Below, piece after piece: positions 9,047-16,317 of a DNA stretch of 34,708 nucleotides (position 1 is its first letter; the number at the start of each line of letters is the position of its first letter). The notes under the pieces were generated by a model. It had not been told where the DNA came from. It saw nothing but the letters and a program-made list of their open reading frames with translations, and searched no databases. Location: positions 1 to 34,708 of the forward strand of contig CAUZEA010000060.1 of the NCBI GenBank assembly GCA_963578605.1, read 5' to 3'. The translations under genes were made by a program, and so were the position numbers. Origin of the DNA: JAKVCB01 sp963578605. GTDB lineage: Bacteria > Planctomycetota > Planctomycetia > Pirellulales > Lacipirellulaceae.

Positions 9047-9460
9047 CAGTTAACCCTAGACCTCAAGTGGTAACCATTCGTATCCTGCATCACTCCTGAG
9101 CAACGTACTCTAACGGACGCTATCTGGCCAAGTAGGATTCGTCCAGCCCGGTGGAGGAAAAACTCGCAGGTCCCAACAGAGGTAGAAAATCTGCCCCCCA
9201 TGGTCTAGCCGGAAGTGAGCAGCACCCCATGGAAATCGGTGGATCAATCGGAAGCCACGGCCCCAATAGCGACAGGTCGAGAGTCAACAATTGGACACCA
9301 GGCTGTAGCTGTCTGTTACAATGAATCTTGCTGCCTACCGCAGTCGCGTGCGCGACTGCGGTTCCGTGTGCCAAGCGACAACATACGCATCCGCAGGAAC
9401 GGAAAATAAAATGCCTTTTTTTGCCGAAAAGGCAGAGTTGATTTTGAGTGAGCGGTTGCT
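9047..9460. other. Intergenic stretch with a hairpin near its right end
   Basis: About 410 bases between the broken membrane gene and the PEP-CTERM gene; no gene recognised. An 8-bp perfect inverted repeat TGCCTTTT / AAAAGGCA with a 7-base loop lies at 9412-9434. On the reverse strand it is followed by TTTTATTTT, so it could terminate leftward transcription, but no leftward gene lies to its right. On the forward strand it sits just before the start of the next gene and could be a leader hairpin. Confidence 0.5.
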
Positions 9461-11152
9461 TTGTTGTTGGCGCTTGGCTCGCTTGCTTCCGCTTTGGAAC
9501 TGGACCGCGGACACCGCGTCCTGCTGGAGCATGGTCTGCAGTTACAAGCCCAAGTGTCTGTGGCGGCAACGGGCTATTTCGATACGGCCCGCTGGGCCGA
9601 ATCGAGTTTTACAACGATCGACACCATTGGCCTGCCCTACGAAGCCAGCTTGATGCCCGCACCACCCGGCTTGCCCTGGGCGACTTCAGGAACCGATGCA
9701 CAACAAGTGGAAGTCGAGTTAGGGGGACTTCCCTACATGTCCATGCTAAGGACCATGGGTGTCGGCGGCGAGAATCTTCCTGTCCAGGTGCCGGCGAACC
9801 GGGAACGGTTCAAAGCCAGCATAAACAGCGTGCATCAAAGCTGGCCGGACGTGATCACGTACACAAATCAGGGCCCCAGACATAACACGGCCGAACAATT
9901 GCGTGATTACATGGCGGACGTTCAACCCGACATGCTCTTTTCGCATGCCTATCCGTTCGGTGGAACTTTGGCCGGCGGCAGCCCGGCTGAGCTTTACGGA
10001 CCCTTGGAAAAGTATCGCGTAACCCCGCTGCGGGGCAATGACGGCACCGGCAACCGGCCGATCCCGGCTGGATTCTTCACGCAAAGCTGGGTGAACGACA
10101 ATTACCCTCCTGCTCCCGGTTACATTCTTTCCGAGTCCGAACTTCGCTTGAACGATTTCGCGCTGTCGACGTTCGGCATGAAGGTTAAGGACAACTTTAT
10201 TTATGAGTGGCGAGCTCCTTATCTCCTGCCAGTCTTTTTCAACGGACAAAGCACGAACACCCCTACACCATTGTTCTACCAGGTTGCCGAAACCAATCGA
10301 CAAAGCCTGAATCTCGGACCGGCACTAGTGAGATTGGTGAGTTCGGATTTGCGCTTCATCACTGGCCGCCACATGGACGGCGGTACACCGGCTTTCAATG
10401 AAGTGCCGCACTACATCGACGTGGCGACGGACCCGCAAGTCTTTTTGTCGACCTGGGACGTCGCTGCGGATCCCTACATTACGGATATCACAGCCACGAA
10501 TCTGGGAAGCAAGAACGTCGGCCTGGAAGGGGATGTTTTGGTGGGCTATTTCAAACCACTCGATGCTTCATTCACAGATTTTGGCCATGACGACGACATC
10601 TACTTTATGATCCTGAACGGCCTTAGCGATTCGAACGGAACACCCGCCGAGACAAGCCAGCAAATCCGCCTCGAGTTTGACTTCGGAACCAGCCTCCAAC
10701 GCCTGAGCCGGGACACGGGGCTTGTGGAAACCGTGAATCTAGTTTCTGACGGTGGTTCACTGTACCACCTCGACTTGATCTTCGAAGGTGGGACGGCTGA
10801 TTTGTTTAAGTTCAACAACGGCGGCACCTTCGTTTCGGCAGCTCCGGTCGATCCACCTTTAGTGCTTACCGATGACTTTGAGAGTTACAGTCCGGGAAAC
10901 CTGGTTGGCCAGCTGGCAGCGCTCGGATCAGGCAACTGGCTGCAGGGAGATCTTTCGATCGCCTATGGCAACGGCGCCTTGAGTCCCGTGGTCGTGGACG
11001 GCATCGGCAACTCTGGAAAAGGTGTACGGGGACAGCAAAGCTCCAACTGCTGTGACACGAGCGCTGCCTTTGACTATGGCGAAGCGTTACCCGATGGGGC
11101 TCGCGTTAGTGTCCAGATGGATAATTCCACGGGTGGAGGCGACGAATCTTAG
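9461..11152 (+). CDS. Large exported protein, N-terminal part, ended by a premature TAG
   Basis: First 563 codons of an exported planctomycete protein cut short by TAG at 11150-11152; the same frame continues to 11803. The leader LLLALGSLASA is signal-peptide-like. The only starts after the in-frame stop at 9449-9451 are TTG codons beginning at 9461, so the true N-terminus may be damaged or uncertain. Residues about 30-290 contain YMADVQPDMLFSHAYPF and GNRPIPAGFFTQSW, resembling a glycoside-hydrolase-like TIM barrel; this is a tentative reading from pattern only. A beta-rich region follows (about 290-460). Near residue 465 LVLTDDFESYSPGNLVGQ begins a concanavalin-like lectin domain, which is interrupted by the stop. 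As it stands the product would lack the rest of that domain, the dockerin-like repeat and the sorting tail, so function is doubtful. Confidence 0.65.
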   Translation: MLLALGSLASALELDRGHRVLLEHGLQLQAQVSVAATGYFDTARWAESSFTTIDTIGLPYEASLMPAPPGLPWATSGTDAQQVEVELGGLPYMSMLRTMGVGGENLPVQVPANRERFKASINSVHQSWPDVITYTNQGPRHNTAEQLRDYMADVQPDMLFSHAYPFGGTLAGGSPAELYGPLEKYRVTPLRGNDGTGNRPIPAGFFTQSWVNDNYPPAPGYILSESELRLNDFALSTFGMKVKDNFIYEWRAPYLLPVFFNGQSTNTPTPLFYQVAETNRQSLNLGPALVRLVSSDLRFITGRHMDGGTPAFNEVPHYIDVATDPQVFLSTWDVAADPYITDITATNLGSKNVGLEGDVLVGYFKPLDASFTDFGHDDDIYFMILNGLSDSNGTPAETSQQIRLEFDFGTSLQRLSRDTGLVETVNLVSDGGSLYHLDLIFEGGTADLFKFNNGGTFVSAAPVDPPLVLTDDFESYSPGNLVGQLAALGSGNWLQGDLSIAYGNGALSPVVVDGIGNSGKGVRGQQSSNCCDTSAAFDYGEALPDGARVSVQMDNSTGGGDES

Positions 11153-11803
11153 ATCGCAGTCGGCACCGATTCCATCGCCAACGGAACGGTCGGCGATGAA
11201 CTGGCATACGCCATCAAGAGCAGCGATTACCACTACTCACTCGTCTACCTGGACGGAGGAGGCAACACGATCCAAGAGAATTTTGACAACCTCACCGGTC
11301 ACCCGGGGGATTTTGTCGAAGTCGGGTTGGAATTGGCAGTGGGCGAAAACGGCATTGAGGGTATTGAAGGATTCGTAAGAAACGTCACCCAGGGAGGGGA
11401 TACGATTCGACTGGCACCGGGAAATTCGGGCACTCCCGGAACGATCCCGATGGATGCGACCGGTTTCGGCCCGGGAAACACGTTCATCTCGACCACGTTT
11501 TTCCAGGACTTCGTTGAAGACAACCTGACGATCGTCACCCGGGCTGGCGGTTTGACGGGTGACTACAATCACGATGGAGCGGTCGATGCGGCTGACTATA
11601 CCCTTCGGGCCGACGCCCTGGGCACCCAAACACCACTGGCAAACGACCCGACAGGTGGCACCATTGGCTTGGCGCAGTACAACCAGTGGGTCAATAATTT
11701 TGGCATCTCCGGCGGCGGTTCGGTAACAGCCGTACCTGAGCCAACAGCCCTGTTGCTACTGGCAAGCCTCCTGCCGCTGGTCGGCCTGGTTCGCCGACGT
11801 TGA
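11153..11803 (+). pseudogene. Detached C-terminal part: lectin-domain end, dockerin-like repeat, PEP-CTERM tail
   Basis: In-frame continuation of the preceding gene after TAG 11150-11152, open for 216 codons to TGA 11801-11803. It begins IAVGTDSIANGTVGDELAYA and completes the lectin-like domain (SLVYLDGGGNTIQENFDNL). Then comes a dockerin-type calcium-binding repeat, GDYNHDGAVDAADYTLRAD, and an FGISGGG linker. Last is a PEP-CTERM signal: VPEPTALLLLASLLPLVG followed by LVRRR. PEP-CTERM tails direct exosortase-dependent cell-surface sorting. The unbroken frame and natural composition show that one gene was split by a single nonsense change. Independent translation from an internal start (for example TTG 11327) would give a product without a signal peptide and is unlikely to matter. 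Confidence 0.75.
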
Positions 11804-12196
11804 TCCTCTCGACGTAGCGGCTGTCAAATCCCGGTTGAACTTCGACATCTCGACAAAAGATCAACCTACGTTCGGGGATTACTAGTTTTCCTTCGCGGCT
11901 TCCTTGAAGATGGCATTGTCCAAGTCCTGCTCCATCACAAATTTTATCAGTCGTGTGTTCTCTTTCTGAAGGATTCTTGTGCTCCCTGGCCATCTCCAGG
12001 CGGCGATAGTATAGGGCTCTACGAAACTTGCTTGCAACACCCAAAGATTCAAGCGAAAATACTGGAGTGGTCACGTTGGTTTGCGGGATCCCACATGTTT
12101 TCAATATTTGCAAGTGTTCGATATAGACTCTCTCAGCCATGCGCGCAGCGTTTTATACGAAACGGTAAAATTCCCTGAGCCCTTTTGTCACATCCC
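11804..12196. other. Intergenic stretch upstream of the DUF1559 gene
   Basis: About 390 bases following the PEP-CTERM stop codon. I see no gene, RNA gene or convincing terminator hairpin. The DUF1559 promoter should lie in the right half but could not be recognised. Confidence 0.45.
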
Positions 12197-13210
12197 ATGC
12201 AGAAACTTAGTCGCGTTGGTTTTACGCTTGTCGAGTTGTTGGTGGTCATCGCCATCATCGGCATTCTTATTGCACTGCTGTTGCCGGCTGTCCAATCGGC
12301 CCGCGAAGCCGCACGAAGGATCCAATGTGCCAACAACCTCAAACAACTCGGTATAGCAGTCCATAATTTTCACGATGTCCGAAATGGTGTCGTGCCGACA
12401 CACCTGACGGGGGTTGGTCACGCGACCTGGTGTGTGCTGTTGTTACCGTTTCTCGAAGAAAGCAACGTCTACGAAGAAATCTACGGTGAGGTGACATTCG
12501 CTAAGTACCCGGAGGCTTTCCTGCAAATGAATGTGGAGATGTACCTGTGCCCTTCGCACCGCAGCGGTCCAGCGATAAGCATCGAGGAGCAGTCCACGAA
12601 CAAGCGTGGGGCAGTGGGTGACTATGTGATCTGTGCAGGGAGCGGGGAGATCAAGGAGGGCGATACTTGTGGATCTTATTTGACGTGGTCGCACAATGGC
12701 ATTTCTGCGTCTACGCTCGATCTTGCAGGATGGGATCCGGCCCCGCGCTGCAGCGCCCGCAATTATCCCCACGGCTGTTACACCGGCACGTTGCATATGA
12801 ACGGTTCCGACAAAGCCGACTGGACCTATACCGGTTGGTCGCCCGTGACGAGGTTCCGAGAGGTGACGGACGGGTTAAGCCGGACTTTCCTCATTGGCGA
12901 GAAACACGTTCCGCCACACGGCCGCGGCCTGTGGAGATACTACGGAGATAACTCGTGCTTCATCGACAGCGAATCGATTACCTATGTCCGCCCCGTTGGG
13001 CCCGGCTACAAAATCGCCAGTGGTCCCGAGGATCCTTCCATCCCCGATACCGAACGGGGAATGCATTTTGGCAGTTACCACCCAGGAGGCGTTTGCCAAT
13101 TTGTGATGGCCGACGGCAGCGTTCGTCCGATCCTCGCCAACACCGACACAGTCGTGCTCGGCTACCTGGCGAGTCGACATGACGGTCAGGTTTTTACACT
13201 GGATCAGTAG
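12197..13210 (+). CDS. DUF1559 prepilin-like protein
   Basis: Member of the large planctomycete DUF1559 family, 337 residues, a typical length. The N-terminus is a type IV prepilin/pseudopilin leader: MQKLSRVG followed by FTLVELLVVIAIIGILIALL. A prepilin peptidase would cut after the glycine, leaving phenylalanine at +1 and glutamate at +5. The next segment, LLPAVQSAREAARRIQCANN, is the family hallmark, and the C-terminus has GSYHPGGVCQFVMADGSVRPI, the conserved H-x-G-G ... D-G-S-V block. The role of the family is not settled; surface or pilin-like structures are assumed from the leader. The ATG at 12197 is used rather than TTG 12185 because it begins exactly at the leader. No good ribosome-binding site. 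A small lipoprotein gene follows 141 bases downstream, a common planctomycete pairing. Confidence 0.93.
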   Translation: MQKLSRVGFTLVELLVVIAIIGILIALLLPAVQSAREAARRIQCANNLKQLGIAVHNFHDVRNGVVPTHLTGVGHATWCVLLLPFLEESNVYEEIYGEVTFAKYPEAFLQMNVEMYLCPSHRSGPAISIEEQSTNKRGAVGDYVICAGSGEIKEGDTCGSYLTWSHNGISASTLDLAGWDPAPRCSARNYPHGCYTGTLHMNGSDKADWTYTGWSPVTRFREVTDGLSRTFLIGEKHVPPHGRGLWRYYGDNSCFIDSESITYVRPVGPGYKIASGPEDPSIPDTERGMHFGSYHPGGVCQFVMADGSVRPILANTDTVVLGYLASRHDGQVFTLDQ

Positions 13211-13351
13211 CCCGATTGACTTGCCATCGACGCCAGCATAACTTCTCATTTGTTACCTCTCCCAGCGGGAGCGAGGACAGGGACCATCGGACGTTATTTT
13301 TGTGTCGCTTTTGGTCGTGTAGTATCGTGTGTTTGTTCGAAAGAGAATTGC

Positions 13352-13771
13352 ATGAAGCGAGTTGTGATCTCGGTCTTCATTTTCCTGGTCGTCGGTTGCG
13401 GAACCCGGGACCACCGCACCTACCCAGTCCACGGCAAGGTGATCTTTGGGGATGGTTCGCCGATGCCGGGAGGAACCATCGAATTTCGCAATGTATCTCA
13501 GGGCGACCAGCCAATTATTGCATCGGGTATCGTTGCCGAGGACGGGACGTTTGAGTTAATCACGTTTGGGAACAAGAAAGGGGCAGTGGCAGGCACGCAT
13601 CGTGTGATTGTTTCTCCGAAACGGACCCCGCCGCCCGCTGTGCCCGGGGCAAAGCCTCTTCGACGACCGACTGTCGATCCACGGTTTCTCAACTACAACA
13701 CCTCGAAACTGGAAGTGACCGTGTCCGACGATGAAAACAACTTGGAGATTCGTGTGGAGAGAGTGAAATAG
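13352..13771 (+). CDS. Small lipoprotein with a carboxypeptidase-regulatory-like fold
   Basis: 139-residue predicted lipoprotein. MKRVVISVFIFLVVGC is a lipoprotein signal peptide with lipobox V-V-G-C, lipid-modified cysteine at 16. The body is beta-rich: YPVHGKVIFGDGSPMPGGTIEFR then GIVAEDGTFELITFGNKKGAVAGTHRVIVSP. This pattern (new-function loop, G-x-V, ED-G-T-F, G-x-Y/H-x-V-x-V) is that of the transthyretin-like small lipoproteins often found beside DUF1559 genes in planctomycetes. The ATG at 13352 is chosen because it starts the signal peptide; a weak GAAAGAGA lies just upstream. It probably acts at the inner or outer membrane together with the DUF1559 protein, but function is unknown. The last codons, LEIRVERVK, complete the final strand. 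Confidence 0.85.
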   Translation: MKRVVISVFIFLVVGCGTRDHRTYPVHGKVIFGDGSPMPGGTIEFRNVSQGDQPIIASGIVAEDGTFELITFGNKKGAVAGTHRVIVSPKRTPPPAVPGAKPLRRPTVDPRFLNYNTSKLEVTVSDDENNLEIRVERVK

Positions 13772-13791
13772 AACAGCGACGATCGGCTGTT
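13772..13791. terminator. Possible weak terminator after the lipoprotein gene
   Basis: A 6-bp inverted repeat AACAGC / GCTGTT with loop GACGATCG starts directly after the TAG of the lipoprotein gene. There is no long T-tract, so termination efficiency is doubtful. Confidence 0.35.
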
Positions 13792-14048
13792 TGCCACTGG
13801 AAAACAATCAATGGCCGGGCTCCGCACGGCATTCGATGACACTGAGATCCCCATTCTGGTCATTAGGAAACCCCCGGTCTTCAAGCTGTTGTTCACCGAC
13901 CGGCCGGTCACGTCCTATCGCGACACACTCTCGAACAACAAGCCACTGGTCGCCTGCTTCAACCAGTCACTGCTGAACCTTGGTTTTTTTTGTCCTGACT
14001 CCAAATTTTACGTTTCCATCGGCCGAGGATGTGGTCATCACGGTCACT

Positions 14049-14120
14049 GCCCTTGCCGAGCCGGCGGTGATGTGTCTGTTGGTTGACCTTCTGCCGCTGG
14101 TCGGCCTGGTTCGCCGGCGT
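14049..14120 (+). pseudogene. Orphan PEP-CTERM tail remnant
   Basis: This frame reads ALAEPAVMCLLVDLLPLVG then LVRRR, clearly a PEP-CTERM tail resembling AVPEPTALLLLASLLPLVG-LVRRR at 11729-11800. At nucleotide level 14091-14116 is identical to 11771-11796 over 26 bases. The proline of the PEP triad is replaced (A-E-P), the terminal stop TGA has become TGC, and no credible upstream coding domain or start is attached. It is best read as the end of a decayed PEP-CTERM gene, or as a fragment copied from the neighbouring gene. Confidence 0.72.
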
Positions 14121-14942
14121 TGCTCTTCACAACGCGGCGCTAATCGACTCTGGCCGGATCCCAAATACCCCGACAAAGGGTGAAGAATAGACAGACTGGG
14201 GGCTCCGGGTAGACTGCCTGCTCTATCTGGACCGACCGCGCCGGTCAACTCAGTCGTTGGCTTTAATTCCATGAGGACCGGCACTCCACGTGAGCCAACC
14301 TTCGGTGCAAACCGGCGGAGTACAGTAACAAACTGCTTCCCATCAGGGGGCAAGCCTGGGAAACCGACCAGAAATCTGTCGCCCAAGGCAACACGACTTG
14401 TCGCAGAATCGACGCTAAAGAACATTTTTTTCTTTCCGGTTTCTCACCCTGCAAATTCTAATGAGAGATGAAGGATCAACCAGACAATGTCTTTACCTTC
14501 CTACCAACTTTATCTTTGAGTTGTTCGTAACCACGGTGCGTACCGGTCGCAGAATTGTGGTAATAAAACGCTGACCGATGGTGAGAAAACGCTGCTCACG
14601 GGCAGTCCATTTTATTCTTTCCGGGTGGTGTGGTTGAAAGTTGCAGCTCAAAGACTTACGACCTGCAGCAACGAATCACCGGTAAAACTAGAGTTAATCT
14701 TCACGGTGGCGTAATTGAGTGAATTGCAGCCGTTGCGATTGCGATCCACGAAAAATGACCGAGCAACTCTTGCCAAGTGTTCTGACAAGCGGTTACACTC
14801 AGCGTATTGGCATTTCCCACCTTGCAACCTCTGTTGACCCTATGTACCCCGCCAATTCCTGGGTATCGCGTCTGAGGTCAAATCGCGGCAGTGTTTGGCC
14901 GCTTTCTTGTAACGGTTGTCGCACTCTTGTTGAGGTTCAACT
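14121..14942. other. Long non-coding or decayed stretch before the DUF1501 operon
   Basis: About 820 bases with no recognisable gene; together with 13792-14048 it forms a gap over 1.1 kb around the orphan PEP-CTERM tail. Short open frames here (for example 14719-14952, forward) show no motif or natural composition. It must contain the promoter of the downstream operon, which I could not identify. Confidence 0.5.
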
Positions 14943-16241
14943 ATGGCTCTGAACGTTCCACGCCGCGACTTTTTGCAAGTTGGTTTTTGTGGCGGGATCG
15001 GGCTCACCTTGCCTGAATTTTTTCGCCTTGAGCAAGCCCAAGCCGCACAAAAGTTTTACGAAACGAAGGAAGGGACTGCGAAGTCGGTCATTTTTATTTT
15101 CTTGCCGGGTGGCCTGGCGCACCAGGAATCCTTCGATCCGAAACCGTACGCTCCAATCGAATACCGAGGCCCGTTCAAGCCCATCGCAACGAACGTCGAG
15201 GGTGTCCAGATCAGTGAACTGTGGCAACAGACGGCCAAGGTGGCCGACAAGCTGGCAATTTGCCGGTCGATGTCGCACGGCGAAGCAGCTCACGAGCGGG
15301 GCACTCACAATATGTTTACCGGCTACCGCCCGAGCCCGGCCTTACTGTTTCCCAGCATGGGAAGCGTGGTGGCCCATGAATTTGGTCCCCGCAACAATCT
15401 TCCCCAGTACGTCTGCGTGCCGAATCAACCGAATGAGTTCGCGGGAACGGGCTATTTGAGCTCGTCGTACGCAGGTTTCAGCCTGGGGGCCGACCCGGCC
15501 AACGAGCAGTTTCAAGTCAAGGATTTGAATCTGCCCGGAGGGGTTGATGAAAAGCGGTTTTCCACCCGGCGCCGGATTCTCGACGCGGTCAACGATCACT
15601 TTTCCAACCTGGAAAAGTCGGCTTCTCTCGATGCGGTCGACACCTTCTACCAGCGGGCTTACGACTTGATCAGTTCCCAAAATGCGCGTGAGGCATTCGA
15701 CATCAACAAAGAAGACGCCAAGCTCCGCGATGAGTACGGACGGAATGCGGCTGGTGCGCGGTTGCTGTTGGCAAGGCGGTTGGTCGAAGCAGGAGTCCGA
15801 TTCGTCACCACCACCTATGGTGGCTGGGATATGCACAACAACATTGAAGGCGGGATTCGAGGTCAAGTTCCCCCGTTTGATCAAGCTTTTGCTGCGCTGA
15901 TTCGCGACCTTGATAGCCGCGGCTTGCTGGACTCTACGTTAGTCTGCCTGGCGAGCGAGTTTGGCCGCACACCGAAAATCAACGGGACTGGCGGGCGGGA
16001 TCACTGGCCCAAAGTGTTCAGCGTCGTGCTCGCCGGTGGTGGGATCCAGCGAGGTATTGTTTACGGTTCGTCCAATTCAACAGCCAGCGAGCCAGAAGAA
16101 AATATGCTCAATGTTGAAGATTGGGCGACTACCATTTACAAGTGCATGGGAATTGTGGCAGACAAAGAATTGATGGCACCGGGTGATCGCCCTATCGAGA
16201 TCGTCAAAGGTGGTAAGGTGCGCAGCGACCTGCTCGCTTGA
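14943..16241 (+). CDS. DUF1501 family exported protein
   Basis: First gene of the long operon; 432 residues, standard for DUF1501. The N-terminus VPRRDFLQVGFCGGIGLTLPEF is a twin-arginine-type leader (RRDFL). DUF1501 has a sulfatase/alkaline-phosphatase-like fold of unproven activity. Visible hallmarks are SVIFIFLPGGLAHQESFDPKP (about 45-65), MSHGEAAHERGTHNMFTGY, YGGWDMHNN and the late block LASEFGRTPKINGTGGRDHWP. Start ATG 14943 has GAGG (in GTTGAGGTTC) about 7 bases upstream. Tat export implies a folded, probably metal-containing periplasmic protein. It is followed after 76 bases by the PPC-domain gene, then by a DUF1549/DUF1553 gene; in planctomycetes DUF1501 and DUF1553 proteins are near-constant neighbours, suggesting joint action on an extracytoplasmic substrate. 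Confidence 0.93.
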   Translation: MALNVPRRDFLQVGFCGGIGLTLPEFFRLEQAQAAQKFYETKEGTAKSVIFIFLPGGLAHQESFDPKPYAPIEYRGPFKPIATNVEGVQISELWQQTAKVADKLAICRSMSHGEAAHERGTHNMFTGYRPSPALLFPSMGSVVAHEFGPRNNLPQYVCVPNQPNEFAGTGYLSSSYAGFSLGADPANEQFQVKDLNLPGGVDEKRFSTRRRILDAVNDHFSNLEKSASLDAVDTFYQRAYDLISSQNAREAFDINKEDAKLRDEYGRNAAGARLLLARRLVEAGVRFVTTTYGGWDMHNNIEGGIRGQVPPFDQAFAALIRDLDSRGLLDSTLVCLASEFGRTPKINGTGGRDHWPKVFSVVLAGGGIQRGIVYGSSNSTASEPEENMLNVEDWATTIYKCMGIVADKELMAPGDRPIEIVKGGKVRSDLLA

Positions 16242-16263
16242 GTTCGAACCAGCAAGTTCGAAC
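16242..16263. other. Intercistronic hairpin between the DUF1501 and PPC genes
   Basis: GTTCGAAC occurs at 16242-16249 and 16256-16263, separated by CAGCAA. Because the octamer is its own reverse complement, the two copies form a perfect 8-bp stem with a 6-base loop, starting directly after the DUF1501 stop codon. There is no T-tract. It may be a partial terminator or an mRNA-stabilising hairpin within the operon. Confidence 0.6.
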
Positions 16264-16317
16264 CCGGCGGCGAATTGCACATCGTCAGACCGCAGGCAAA
16301 GTGAGTTGGTTTATGTC

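Noticed and set aside
9412..9434. Hairpin as a terminator
   Set aside because: The T-rich side faces leftward, but no leftward gene lies to its right; kept only as a note on the intergenic stretch.
14719..14952. Short forward open frame before the DUF1501 gene
   Set aside because: Overlaps the DUF1501 start and shows no family resemblance or natural composition.
16241..16264. GTTCGAA-type sequence suggesting a tRNA T-arm
   Set aside because: The motif occurs twice as a perfect inverted repeat and no acceptor, D or anticodon stems are present.
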